Under the pieces are notes generated by a model that was given only the letters and a program-made list of their open reading frames with translations, was not told the DNA's origin and did no database searches. DNA of 64,000 nt from Egerieimonas sp900552095 (GTDB lineage: Bacteria > Bacillota > Clostridia > Lachnospirales > Lachnospiraceae): positions 1 through 64,000 of the forward strand of contig CABREP010000002.1 in the NCBI GenBank assembly GCA_902469965.1, read 5' to 3'. Shown here piece by piece: positions 1-7,163 of this stretch. How positions within the stretch are numbered: position 1 is the stretch's first letter; every line of letters begins with the position of its first letter. Both the position numbers and the translations under genes were made by a program.

Positions 1-903
1 CTCATTAACGCCAAAACCGTCCATCTCTACCAGAAGCTGATTCAGCGTCTGTTCCCGCTCGTCATGGCCGCCTCCCATTCCGGTGCCGCGCCTTCTTGCC
101 ACCGCATCAATCTCATCGATAAAGATAATACAGGGGGCATTTTTCTTTCCCTCCTCAAAGAGATCCCGGACGCGGGAAGCTCCCACGCCCACAAACATTT
201 CCACAAAATCAGAACCGGAAATGGAAAAGAAAGGCACTCCCGCTTCTCCCGCCACCGCCTTTGCCAGCAGCGTCTTACCTGTTCCGGGAGGGCCCACCAG
301 AATCACACCTTTGGGGATTCTGGCTCCCACCTGGGTGTACTTCTGCGGTTCTTTTAAGAAATCCACAATCTCTTCCAGATCTTCCTTCTCTTCCTCCAGT
401 CCTGCCACATTCTGAAATGTCACCTGTTTATCCTTATCCGTGGACATCCGGGCGCGGCTCTTGCCAAAATTCATCATCTTGGCATTGCTTCCGCCTCCCC
501 CGCCCATGGAGCGGGTCATAAACAGGATCAGGACAAACATCATCACTCCGGTCAGAATCACCGGCAGAAGCGTGGTCATCATGGTATTTTCCCGGGGTAC
601 ATCCTCGATCTGGTAGGAAGTCATGTTTTCACTTTTAAAAAGTTCCTCCACCTCATTGACATCCGTAACTACCAGCTGGTGCTTCTCCCCGCTTTTCAGT
701 GACACGGACACACGCCCCGTAGGGATCTGCCTGTTCTGGCTGATCTTGGCGGCAGCCACATTTTCCTCTTCCAGATCCTCCTGCAGCTGCTGCCACGTAT
801 AGCTGTCCTGGTCCGCTGTCCGGTTGGACAGGTAGACAAATCCCAGCACCAGAAGTGCCGCAAAAACCAGGTACAGCCCCATTCCTCTTGACTGATTCTT
901 CAC
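1..903 (-). CDS. ftsH: ATP-dependent zinc metalloprotease FtsH (N-terminal part, cut by window edge)
   Basis: FtsH is a membrane-anchored AAA+ protease that extracts and degrades misfolded membrane proteins and short-lived regulators. The 301 codons seen here begin with GTG at 903 after a GGAG ribosome site. They show a first membrane segment (about residues 9-25), an extracytoplasmic domain, a second segment (about 111-130), a glycine-rich linker, Walker A GPPGTGKT (204-211) and Walker B IIFIDEID (259-266). The second region of homology and the HEXXH zinc site lie outside the window. Its place directly after hpt and tilS is the conserved Firmicutes order. The reading frame is open to base 1, so it is partial rather than truncated. 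Confidence 0.95.
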   Translation of the reverse strand, partial: MKNQSRGMGLYLVFAALLVLGFVYLSNRTADQDSYTWQQLQEDLEEENVAAAKISQNRQIPTGRVSVSLKSGEKHQLVVTDVNEVEELFKSENMTSYQIEDVPRENTMMTTLLPVILTGVMMFVLILFMTRSMGGGGGSNAKMMNFGKSRARMSTDKDKQVTFQNVAGLEEEKEDLEEIVDFLKEPQKYTQVGARIPKGVILVGPPGTGKTLLAKAVAGEAGVPFFSISGSDFVEMFVGVGASRVRDLFEEGKKNAPCIIFIDEIDAVARRRGTGMGGGHDEREQTLNQLLVEMDGFGVNE

Positions 904-926
904 CTGATAAATCTCCTTTCAGCCGC

Positions 927-1454
927 CTAATCCACAAATTCTACTCTTCCGATATACGGAAGGTTCCGATACCGCTGCGCATAATCGAGCCCGTAGCCCA
1001 CCACAAATTCATCGGGAATCTCAAATCCGGTGTAATCCACCTTCACCGGGCTGACTCTTCTCTCCGGTTTATCCAGCAGCGTACACAGCCGCAGGCTGGC
1101 CGGACGGCGCAGCTGCAGAACCTGAAGCAGATAGCTTAATGTCCGTCCGCTGTCGATAATATCTTCCACCACCAGAACATCCCGTCCTTCCAGGGACTCG
1201 TCCAGATCTTTTACGATCTTCACCCGGCCGCAGGATTCCGTCCCGTCACCGTAGCTGGATGCGGACATGAAATCCAGCGTTACCGGAACTGTGATCCTCT
1301 TTGCCAATTCACAGGCAAAAAATACGCTGCCCTTTAAAATACAGATCAGATGCAGGGTCTTCCCTTCATACTCCCGGCTGATCTGCGCCGCCATCTCTCT
1401 TACTTTCTTCTCAACCGTTTCCTCATCGATCATCACATGGATTTTCTCGCTCAT
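927..1454 (-). CDS. hpt: hypoxanthine phosphoribosyltransferase
   Basis: This 175-residue enzyme salvages hypoxanthine and guanine by joining them to PRPP, giving IMP or GMP in the cytoplasm. The PRPP-binding signature VVEDIIDSGRT is at residues 95-105, and the length is normal for type I phosphoribosyltransferases. The ATG at 1454 follows a GGAGGAAAC ribosome site that lies inside the end of tilS; the two genes overlap by 32 bp, so translation is probably coupled. The gene sits between tilS and ftsH as in Bacillus, which supports the hpt assignment over other phosphoribosyltransferases. Confidence 0.96.
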   Translation of the reverse strand: MSEKIHVMIDEETVEKKVREMAAQISREYEGKTLHLICILKGSVFFACELAKRITVPVTLDFMSASSYGDGTESCGRVKIVKDLDESLEGRDVLVVEDIIDSGRTLSYLLQVLQLRRPASLRLCTLLDKPERRVSPVKVDYTGFEIPDEFVVGYGLDYAQRYRNLPYIGRVEFVD

Positions 1455-2841
1455 GGATGTTTCCTCCTTGTATGGTAATTTTTACGATACACGCTGTCTC
1501 AGGACGTATCTTACAGCTTTCTCCCAGCCGGTATCCCGGAACCCACAGTACTTCCTGATCCTTTGCCAGAAGCCAGATCTCATCCCTCCTGCCGCGCGGA
1601 ATCTTCCAGTCGATCATCAGATCCTTCAGCTTTTTCCGGCCGCCTTCCCGGGTCACCTGCATCCAGTCCCCGCTCCGGCGCTTTCTCCACACTGCAGTAT
1701 TTTTTATTTTATCATAGTCGAGCCATTTCGTATACGTCTTTTGGGGAATTTCTGAGAAATCTTTTCCCTCAAATCCGGCACAGATTTCCCATTCTCCGAC
1801 TTTCCGGATTCCCGGATGGAAGGGATGGATTTCTTCCTCTTTGTCTTCCCCGGAAGATTTTTTTTCTCTTTCTATCACCACTTCTTCATACCCGCGGACA
1901 GCTCTGATCTTCCCCGGAAGCGAAAGTTCTCTCCCCGTTCCCCCTTCCAGCAGTGCGCAGAGACTTTTTAAATGCACGCGGCCGATATCTTTTCTGCCCC
2001 CCGTAAATCTCTCCAGGGCAAGCGCCATCACCCGCGCCTGCATAAATTCCGGCTCTCCAAGAAGCGCTTCCGATACCGAGATCTGTCCCTCTTCCACCCG
2101 GGCCAGCCGCTCAAAAAGCTTTTCTTCCTGTCCCCTCAGATAGGCTTCCGCCTCCCCCAGCAGCTCAGAAGCCTGCGCCATATGCTCCACAGCCCTCTGA
2201 TTGATCCGGCTGCACAGCGGCGGCAGCACCTGATGCCGGATCACGTTTCTGGAAAAATCCAGACTTGCATTACTCTGATCCTCCCGCCAGTCCTGTCCTT
2301 CCTCTCTCAGATACGCCTCTATCTCTGCCCGATCCAGAGCAAGCAGAGGACGGATATAATTTCCCCGGACAGGAGCCAGGCTGCACAGTCCTGCCAGCCC
2401 TGTGCCCCGGGCAAGATTATAGAGCATGGTTTCTGCCACATCATTTCTGTGATGAGCCAGGGCAATCTTATTTCCTCCCCATTCTTCCAGAAAGGATGCA
2501 AAGGTCCTTCTCCTCTCAATTCTCCCGGCCTCCTCCAGTCCGACCCCCAGACCGGCAGCTCTTTCTGCCACAGGAAGCGAATAGACTCTGCAGAAAATAC
2601 CTTTCTCCCTGCAGAGGTTTTCCACAAAGGCGGCGTCTTTCTCCGCCTCTTCTCCCCGAAGATTGTGATTGATGTGGACAACCGCCAGTTCAAAAGGGAT
2701 CTCCCGCTGCAGCTTTCGCAGCAGCAAAAGAAGGCAGACCGAATCTGCCCCTCCCGACACCCCGGCCGCTACCCGGTCTCCGGGCGCCAGCATATCGTTC
2801 TGCCTTATATACGCTCTGATTTTCTTTTCCAGCTCTCTCAT
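1423..2841 (-). CDS. tilS: tRNA(Ile)-lysidine synthase
   Basis: TilS adds lysine to C34 of the tRNA-Ile with anticodon CAU, so that it reads AUA; this is essential in most bacteria. The N-PP-loop SGGADS is at about residues 29-34, followed by the ATPase domain, and the C-terminal third holds the TilS substrate-binding domains. I chose the ATG at 2841 (472 residues) because GAGGA lies about 11 bases upstream; an in-frame GTG at 2859 overlaps the spoIIE stop as GTGA but has no ribosome site. The 3' end overlaps hpt by 32 bp. The gene belongs to the spoIIE-tilS-hpt-ftsH series. Confidence 0.93.
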   Translation of the reverse strand: MRELEKKIRAYIRQNDMLAPGDRVAAGVSGGADSVCLLLLLRKLQREIPFELAVVHINHNLRGEEAEKDAAFVENLCREKGIFCRVYSLPVAERAAGLGVGLEEAGRIERRRTFASFLEEWGGNKIALAHHRNDVAETMLYNLARGTGLAGLCSLAPVRGNYIRPLLALDRAEIEAYLREEGQDWREDQSNASLDFSRNVIRHQVLPPLCSRINQRAVEHMAQASELLGEAEAYLRGQEEKLFERLARVEEGQISVSEALLGEPEFMQARVMALALERFTGGRKDIGRVHLKSLCALLEGGTGRELSLPGKIRAVRGYEEVVIEREKKSSGEDKEEEIHPFHPGIRKVGEWEICAGFEGKDFSEIPQKTYTKWLDYDKIKNTAVWRKRRSGDWMQVTREGGRKKLKDLMIDWKIPRGRRDEIWLLAKDQEVLWVPGYRLGESCKIRPETACIVKITIQGGNIHERENPCDDR

Positions 2842-2855
2842 GACCCGTCTTTTCC

Positions 2856-4343
2856 TCACTGTTTTTTCCAGATACCGGCCACCAGAACTGTCATATCATC
2901 CGCCGCCCGGTATCCACTGCAGCCCATCACCCGCTCCAGAAGCGTTCTTCCCATCTCTCTAGGTGATGTGCTGGTATTCTCCATGATGAATTCCTTCATC
3001 ACTTCCTCCGCATTTTCTTCCGGCAGTGCGTCCAGCACGCCGTCTGTTACCATGATCAGGTAATCCCCGTCATAAAGTTTCTTTGTGGTGCTCTCAAAAT
3101 CCAGCTCCTGCACCAGCCCCGCTGCCAGACTGGTGGAACTCACCGTCTCCACCCAGTGATCCCGCCGGATAAAAGTGGAAGCCGCTCCCGCTTTCAGAAA
3201 TTCACAGATTCCTGTATAGAGATCCAGCGAGCAGATATCCACCGTGGAGAACATTCCCTCGCTTCTCTGCAGCACCAGCGCTGAATTAACCATCCGGGCC
3301 GCCGTCTCTCTGGAAAATCCCGAAGAAAGAAAAAGCTCCAGAAGCTCCACCACATTTTCACTCTCTCTGCAGGCTTCCATCCCGGAACCGCAGCCATCCG
3401 AAAGACACAGAAGATAGCTGTCTCCCTCATCCGAACACAGATAATTATCCCCGGAGACACTCTCCGCTTCCCGGGTGATCCTGGCCACACCGGTGAGCAC
3501 CTGAAAATGGACATCCTCCTGAAAAAGGATCGTAGTATAGTCCCGGCTCAATACCACCCGGCTCTCCCGCGCTGCGGCAATGGGACATTCAAAAACACCG
3601 GAAAGGATACGGGTCACCTCACGAATCGTCACACACTGCCCGCTCCTGGCCCTGAGCGTGAGAAAAAAGCGAAGCTTCCCCTGGGCTTTCTCCAGCATCC
3701 ACATCTGCTTCACCAGCACCTGTTTTCTGGCCAGCACTTTCCGTACCTGCTCCTCCTGCTCTGCCGGAGCCAGCGTAATATTGTAAATGTCATTGGCCAC
3801 CTGCTGCATGATCCTGGAAATTTCCCCCAGCTGCTCGGCCACCGCGAGACGCCCCTCGATCAGCCTGTTATTCCAGATGAGATTCTGCCGTTCCCGGACA
3901 AAGATATGCTTCAGTTCTTCCAGGAAACGGGCTCCATTCCTGCACATGTCAAACCAGTCTCCCTGAGCCGCTGTGATCACCTCCGGCTCTGCCATCTCCA
4001 TGGCGCGGATCAGATTTTCTCCCAGTTCCCGGCTTCTGCAGCGCTTCCTTCTCCAGCATTCCTCTCTCCCTGCACACCGGCTGCAGACAGTCTCTTCCGT
4101 TTCCCGAAGCATCCGCTCCGTCTCCTGGGGGCTGAATCCTTCCCGGCGCACCGGCATATCATAAAAAGTGCTGGCCAGCCGCTGAAAGGAGCGGGCATAT
4201 TTTTCCATCTGCTCCCGCTGCGGCCCTGCGTCAAACTGCAGCGCTTCCTTTTTTCGTCTTCTTTCCCAAAAAATAATTTTTGCCATGTCCCTGAGGATCA
4301 GCAGTATGCCGATCACGAACATGGCAAAGATCACCGTCTGCAT
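2856..4343 (-). CDS. spoIIE: SpoIIE-type PP2C protein phosphatase, short form with one membrane segment
   Basis: SpoIIE dephosphorylates SpoIIAA in the forespore and so releases sigma F. The C-terminal part (about 285-490) is a PP2C domain with a GDN motif near 297, DGCGSG near 315-321, TDGVLDAL and the final DDMTVLV. A cysteine cluster (C87, C90, C96, C102) and the long helical regulatory region are also present. The protein is 495 residues with only one hydrophobic segment (about 2-20), whereas Bacillus SpoIIE is about 827 residues with ten membrane segments. The start at 4343 has AGGGGG six bases upstream, and a Spo0A-type promoter lies directly ahead, so the short form appears real. It lies between divIC and tilS, the classical locus. 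Confidence 0.9.
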   Translation of the reverse strand: MQTVIFAMFVIGILLILRDMAKIIFWERRRKKEALQFDAGPQREQMEKYARSFQRLASTFYDMPVRREGFSPQETERMLRETEETVCSRCAGREECWRRKRCRSRELGENLIRAMEMAEPEVITAAQGDWFDMCRNGARFLEELKHIFVRERQNLIWNNRLIEGRLAVAEQLGEISRIMQQVANDIYNITLAPAEQEEQVRKVLARKQVLVKQMWMLEKAQGKLRFFLTLRARSGQCVTIREVTRILSGVFECPIAAARESRVVLSRDYTTILFQEDVHFQVLTGVARITREAESVSGDNYLCSDEGDSYLLCLSDGCGSGMEACRESENVVELLELFLSSGFSRETAARMVNSALVLQRSEGMFSTVDICSLDLYTGICEFLKAGAASTFIRRDHWVETVSSTSLAAGLVQELDFESTTKKLYDGDYLIMVTDGVLDALPEENAEEVMKEFIMENTSTSPREMGRTLLERVMGCSGYRAADDMTVLVAGIWKKQ

Positions 4344-4379
4344 CCATCCGCAACCCCCTTATCATCCTTCTAAGGGAAT

Positions 4380-4445
4380 ATTATAAATGGGTTCTCCTGC
4401 ATAATTTGTCGAAACCCTTCGCTCACGCCGAAAAATATTTCGGCA
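4380..4445 (-). promoter_or_regulatory. spoIIE promoter with Spo0A (0A) boxes
   Basis: On the minus strand a TATAAT -10 (4385-4380) lies 21 bases downstream of a TTGACA-like TCGACA (4412-4407). The second element sits inside a perfect 0A box TTTGTCGAAA (4405-4414, plus strand). Two further near matches to TGTCGAA occur at 4426-4432 (CGCCGAA) and 4445-4439 (TGCCGAA, minus strand); together they form a dyad. A SigA promoter with an over-long spacer and 0A boxes at the -35 region is the known architecture of Spo0A-activated spoIIG and spoIIE promoters. The sites are seen; activation by Spo0A is inferred. Confidence 0.75.
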
Positions 4446-4456
4446 AAAAGCGGGGA

Positions 4457-4792
4457 TTAATTCTCTTCCTTAAAAATAATCTCGTTCGGCTTCAGAAGTC
4501 CTATCTTCTCCTTGGCCACTTTCTCCATATACTCGTCGCTCTTGACATAATCCTGGAGATCTTCAATCTCCTTGGTACGTGCCTCTTCCTCCTCCAGCTG
4601 CTGTTCAACCTCCGCCTTGCGCCGGTCATTTTCCTCAATCTTCGTCTGGAGGGCATTTCCCTGTATCACAAGCGCCGCCAGCAAAATACAGACCACCATC
4701 GTTATGGCCACCATGGCAATCTTATTCTGCCGATTGCTGCTTACGGCTCTTTCTTTTCCTGACCGTCCTGCTTTTTTTCTCATTCTTTCCAT
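4457..4792 (-). CDS. divIC: septum formation initiator DivIC/FtsB family
   Basis: DivIC is a small bitopic membrane protein of the divisome that works with FtsL and DivIB/FtsQ. The 111 residues show a basic cytoplasmic N-terminus, one membrane segment (about 26-44), a charged coiled coil (about 46-85) and the conserved end EKVAKEKIGLLKPNE typical of the family. The start at 4792 has a GGGGGGATAAGG ribosome site. The first 71 bp overlap the end of yabQ in another frame, an unusually long overlap. The gene lies between yabQ and spoIIE as in Bacillus. FtsL-like proteins look similar, but the context supports DivIC. Confidence 0.92.
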   Translation of the reverse strand: MERMRKKAGRSGKERAVSSNRQNKIAMVAITMVVCILLAALVIQGNALQTKIEENDRRKAEVEQQLEEEEARTKEIEDLQDYVKSDEYMEKVAKEKIGLLKPNEIIFKEEN

Positions 4793-5234
4793 CCTTATCC
4801 CCCCTCGCGGGGGCTTTTCTGCAAATAGACCTGCTTATAGAAAGTTTAACCCTTGCAGCCGCAGATTTCAACCTTTTTATCGCTTTTTTTCCGGCTTTCT
4901 CCGGTATTTTCAGGATTTCTTTGAACCATTTCAGCAAAACAGAAGCGTATCTGACAAAAAACGGGCTGATTCCCCAGAAGTAGAGTACCATCCCCAGCGC
5001 CATCCCCGCAAAAAAGTAGCCCCGCAGGATTCCGCTGTTCTGACGGTAAAGGCCGGCGAAAATAAAAAAACCGGCGCCGATCCAGTAAAACAAGTCTTCC
5101 ACTGCTACGACCCATCCCCTGTGCCGCACTGTACGGCGGAGAACCCGCAGGCAGTCATAGACGGCCAGAAGCGCCGCACCGTACCAGAGGGCCCGGGCAA
5201 AAAGCAGGATTTCCCCCGTCATATAGCTGCTCAT
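4722..5234 (-). CDS. yabQ: sporulation protein YabQ
   Basis: YabQ is a membrane protein of the mother cell needed for spore cortex formation, made under sigma E in Bacillus. The 170-residue protein has several hydrophobic segments in its first 100 residues, consistent with an integral membrane protein, and then a very basic tail rich in K and R. That tail is encoded where the gene overlaps divIC. The ATG at 5234 is two bases after the yabP stop, so the two are co-translated. Identification rests on the yabP-yabQ-divIC order and the hydrophobic pattern; the catalytic role of the family is unknown. Confidence 0.88.
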   Translation of the reverse strand: MSSYMTGEILLFARALWYGAALLAVYDCLRVLRRTVRHRGWVVAVEDLFYWIGAGFFIFAGLYRQNSGILRGYFFAGMALGMVLYFWGISPFFVRYASVLLKWFKEILKIPEKAGKKAIKRLKSAAARVKLSISRSICRKAPARGDKDGKNEKKSRTVRKRKSRKQQSAE

Positions 5235-5236
5235 CT

Positions 5237-5530
5237 CTATTGAAACAGCCTTCCCAGAAGGCTCTGCTCTTTCTTCCTTTTCTGCCCCCTGCCGTCCCGG
5301 TAGATCAGACTGGTCACCTCTCCCTGAATATCAATCTCTCCCCGGTCCAGCTGCAGTCTTCCCACATGAAGATCCTTGCCCTGGATCTGCAGCATTCCCT
5401 GCTGCGTCTCCAGACGTATCTCATTTTCATCAAAGGCCTGCACATCAACGACCCCTGTAATCTGTCCGCTTCTTCTGTCAGCCAGGTGCAGCTGGTGCGT
5501 ATGCTCCTCCTCCATATGCTCTTCCCCCAT
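5237..5530 (-). CDS. yabP: sporulation protein YabP
   Basis: YabP is a small soluble, beta-rich protein needed for spore coat and cortex assembly in Bacillus; its molecular function is not known. The 97 residues include the family pattern GVVDVQAFDENEI followed by IQGKDLHVGRLQLDRGEI, and end in a basic tail. Two starts are possible: ATG 5530, behind GAGAGAAG, or ATG 5515, behind GGGGGAAG; the second has the stronger ribosome site and would remove five residues. The gene is followed two bases later by yabQ, and a sigma-E-like promoter lies in front. Confidence 0.9.
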   Translation of the reverse strand: MGEEHMEEEHTHQLHLADRRSGQITGVVDVQAFDENEIRLETQQGMLQIQGKDLHVGRLQLDRGEIDIQGEVTSLIYRDGRGQKRKKEQSLLGRLFQ

Positions 5531-5545
5531 GTCAGGCTTCTCTCT

Positions 5546-5571
5546 ATTATATGGCCGGGCCTTTTCGGTTA
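5546..5571 (-). promoter_or_regulatory. candidate sigma-E-type promoter of yabPQ
   Basis: The minus strand carries CATATAAT at 5553-5546, which fits the sigma E -10 (CATACAAT type), and an A/T-rich AATA element about 15 bases upstream. It sits in the 41-bp gap between rqcP and yabP. yabP and yabQ are sigma E dependent in Bacillus, which makes the match plausible. The motif also reads as a SigA -10, so this is a tentative call. Confidence 0.4.
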
Positions 5572-5811
5572 TTACAGATAACGGTACAGCTCTGCAGCCG
5601 CTTCCTTTCGCACAGTCTCCTGTACATCCAGGACTTCTACTTTCACCGTTTTCGTCCCGAACTGGATCTGGATCACATCCCCCTCCTTCACATTCAGGGA
5701 AGCCTTTGCCGGCTTATCATTAACCAGAACCCTCCCCGCATCGCAGGCCTCGTTGGCCACCGTCCGGCGCTTGATCAGCCGGGATACCTTCAAATATTTA
5801 TCCAGTCTCAT
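5572..5811 (-). CDS. rqcP: RNA-binding S4 domain protein RqcP (YabO/HslR)
   Basis: RqcP binds the 50S subunit with RqcH during rescue of stalled ribosomes and supports alanine tailing of blocked nascent chains. The 79-residue protein is almost entirely one S4 domain: MRLDKYLKVSRLIKRR at the N-terminus, then a GRVLVNDKPAKAS turn and a KEGDVIQIQFG strand. The ATG at 5811 was chosen over longer frames because an AGGGAGA ribosome site precedes it and the S4 fold begins there. Position between hup and yabP matches Bacillus yabO. Confidence 0.94.
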   Translation of the reverse strand: MRLDKYLKVSRLIKRRTVANEACDAGRVLVNDKPAKASLNVKEGDVIQIQFGTKTVKVEVLDVQETVRKEAAAELYRYL

Positions 5812-6036
5812 CTCTTTTCTCCCTTCTCTATCCCTGGGAAACTTCCTCTTTCCGGTATTCCCAGAAACCAAAAGGCGCTGAAAAACTGAAGCTAAAATAT
5901 CAATACGATCTTCAGCAAAGCTCCGGGCACGTCCCTGAGACAAAGGCTCAAGGCGAGCGCAGGCTGAGCTTGAAAATGGTATCATATTTTAACGCCGCAG
6001 TCTTACAGCGCCTCATCTGCTTTTTAATTGAAAAAA
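5812..6036 (-). other. noncoding gap with two hairpins after hup
   Basis: There is no convincing gene in this 225-bp stretch. On the minus strand it holds a GCTCA/TGAGC hairpin with a G+C-rich loop around 5945-5972, and then a weak terminator-like hairpin CTGAAG/CTTCAG at 5886-5915 followed by five T. The G+C-rich part looks like a structured or dispersed element rather than a simple terminator. I cannot identify it. Confidence 0.4.
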
Positions 6037-6309
6037 TTAGTTGATCGCGTCCTTTAATGCTTTTCCCGCTTTAAATTTGGGAGTCTTGGAAGCTGCAATC
6101 TTCATGGTCTCTCCGGTCTGGGGATTTCTTCCCTCGCGCTCTGCTCTTTCAACAACTTCGAAAGTACCGAAGCCAACCATCTGAACTTTATCGCCTTTTT
6201 TCAGAGCGTCTGCTACTACATCAATAAATGCTTTTACAGCTGCCTCTGCGTCCTTTTTGGATAATTCTGTTCTCTCAGCAATTGCTGCAACTAATTCTGC
6301 CTTGTTCAT
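6037..6309 (-). CDS. hup: HU family DNA-binding protein
   Basis: HU is the abundant nucleoid protein that bends DNA as a dimer. All 90 residues fit the family: the N-terminal helical dimerisation part beginning MNKAELVAAIAERTELSKKD, the GFGTFEV strand, and the arm with GRNPQTGETMKI and FKAGKALKDAIN. The ATG at 6309 follows GAGGAGGAAA. A near-consensus SigA promoter lies about 100 bp upstream. In Bacillus the equivalent position between mazG and rqcP has no hup gene, but the arrangement is common in Clostridia. Confidence 0.97.
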   Translation of the reverse strand: MNKAELVAAIAERTELSKKDAEAAVKAFIDVVADALKKGDKVQMVGFGTFEVVERAEREGRNPQTGETMKIAASKTPKFKAGKALKDAIN

Positions 6310-6409
6310 GGATTATTTCCTCCTCTTGATGTTCTTTCACTCACATTTTAGATGCTATTTTTATAGCTGCGACGCCGTATACGTCAAATTTGCGTGAACT
6401 CTACACCTA

Positions 6410-6438
6410 TTTATATACCGTCATGGGGCTTTTGTCAA
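6410..6438 (-). promoter_or_regulatory. SigA promoter of hup
   Basis: The minus strand shows TTGACA (6438-6433), a 17-base spacer and TATAAA (6415-6410). The predicted start leaves a leader of about 95 bases before the hup ATG. A strong promoter fits an abundant nucleoid protein. Confidence 0.8.
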
Positions 6439-6453
6439 GGAATTTCCCTCATT

Positions 6454-7161
6454 TCACCCCTCTTTGGCACTTTTGTCCAGCCCGCTTCCGGCAATCTCTT
6501 CCTCTGTCCTGTTCCTGAGCGCCAGTTCCGCATAAACACCGTCTCTGCGCAGAAGATCAGCGGTTTTCCAGAGCAGTTCTCCGCCTTCCTCCGCATCTGC
6601 CGGCCGCTCCCTTACCTGCCGGATCAGACCGGTCAGCTCCTCTGCCAGCACTTCTCTGTCATCTGCGTCTCCCAGAAGATAAGCTTCCTTCTTCTGCACC
6701 TTCTGCGCCCGGATCAGCGCCGGAAGCTGATGGGGGATTTCCTCCAGCTGTTCCTGAACAGTCCCCGGGTTCTTCTCTTTTTTCTTGAGCTCCTCCCAGC
6801 TGCCCGGAACCTCGCCGGCCATCACCTGGCGTTTTTCCCCAAACACATGGGGATGACGGCGGATCATCTTGCGGCTGATCCCGTCTATGACATCCTCCAG
6901 GGTGAAATACCCTTCTTCCTCGGCAATCCTGCTGTGCATCACAATCTGCAGCAGCAGATCGCCCAGTTCCTCGCAGAGGCTGTCCCAGTTCCCTTCTTTC
7001 TCCAGCGTCTCAATCCCGTCCAGCACCTCATACGCTTCTTCCAGCAGACAGGGTTTCAGGCTCTCATGACTCTGTTCCCTGTCCCAGGGACAGCCTTCCG
7101 GACTTCTCAGCGTTTTTACGATCGAGCAAAATTCATCAAAAGTATATGCCTTTTTCTCCAT
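6454..7161 (-). CDS. mazG: nucleoside triphosphate pyrophosphohydrolase MazG
   Basis: MazG hydrolyses (d)NTPs to the monophosphate and pyrophosphate and helps cleanse the nucleotide pool. The 235-residue protein carries the MazG signature: CPWDREQSHESLKPCLLEEA at about 24-43, then EELGDLLLQIVMH, whose acidic residues (EExxE and later ExxD) bind magnesium. Bacterial MazG usually has two such domains; here the second is weak, with helices of the right size but few acidic motifs. The ATG at 7161 is two bases after the stop of the phosphoglucomutase gene, so the two form one transcript. Confidence 0.94.
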   Translation of the reverse strand: MEKKAYTFDEFCSIVKTLRSPEGCPWDREQSHESLKPCLLEEAYEVLDGIETLEKEGNWDSLCEELGDLLLQIVMHSRIAEEEGYFTLEDVIDGISRKMIRRHPHVFGEKRQVMAGEVPGSWEELKKKEKNPGTVQEQLEEIPHQLPALIRAQKVQKKEAYLLGDADDREVLAEELTGLIRQVRERPADAEEGGELLWKTADLLRRDGVYAELALRNRTEEEIAGSGLDKSAKEG

Positions 7162-7163
7162 TT

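Noticed and set aside
1972..3063. Plus-strand frame of 363 codons across tilS and spoIIE
   Set aside because: It is antisense to two conserved genes, is rich in P, S and R as expected from reversed codons, and has no start signal.
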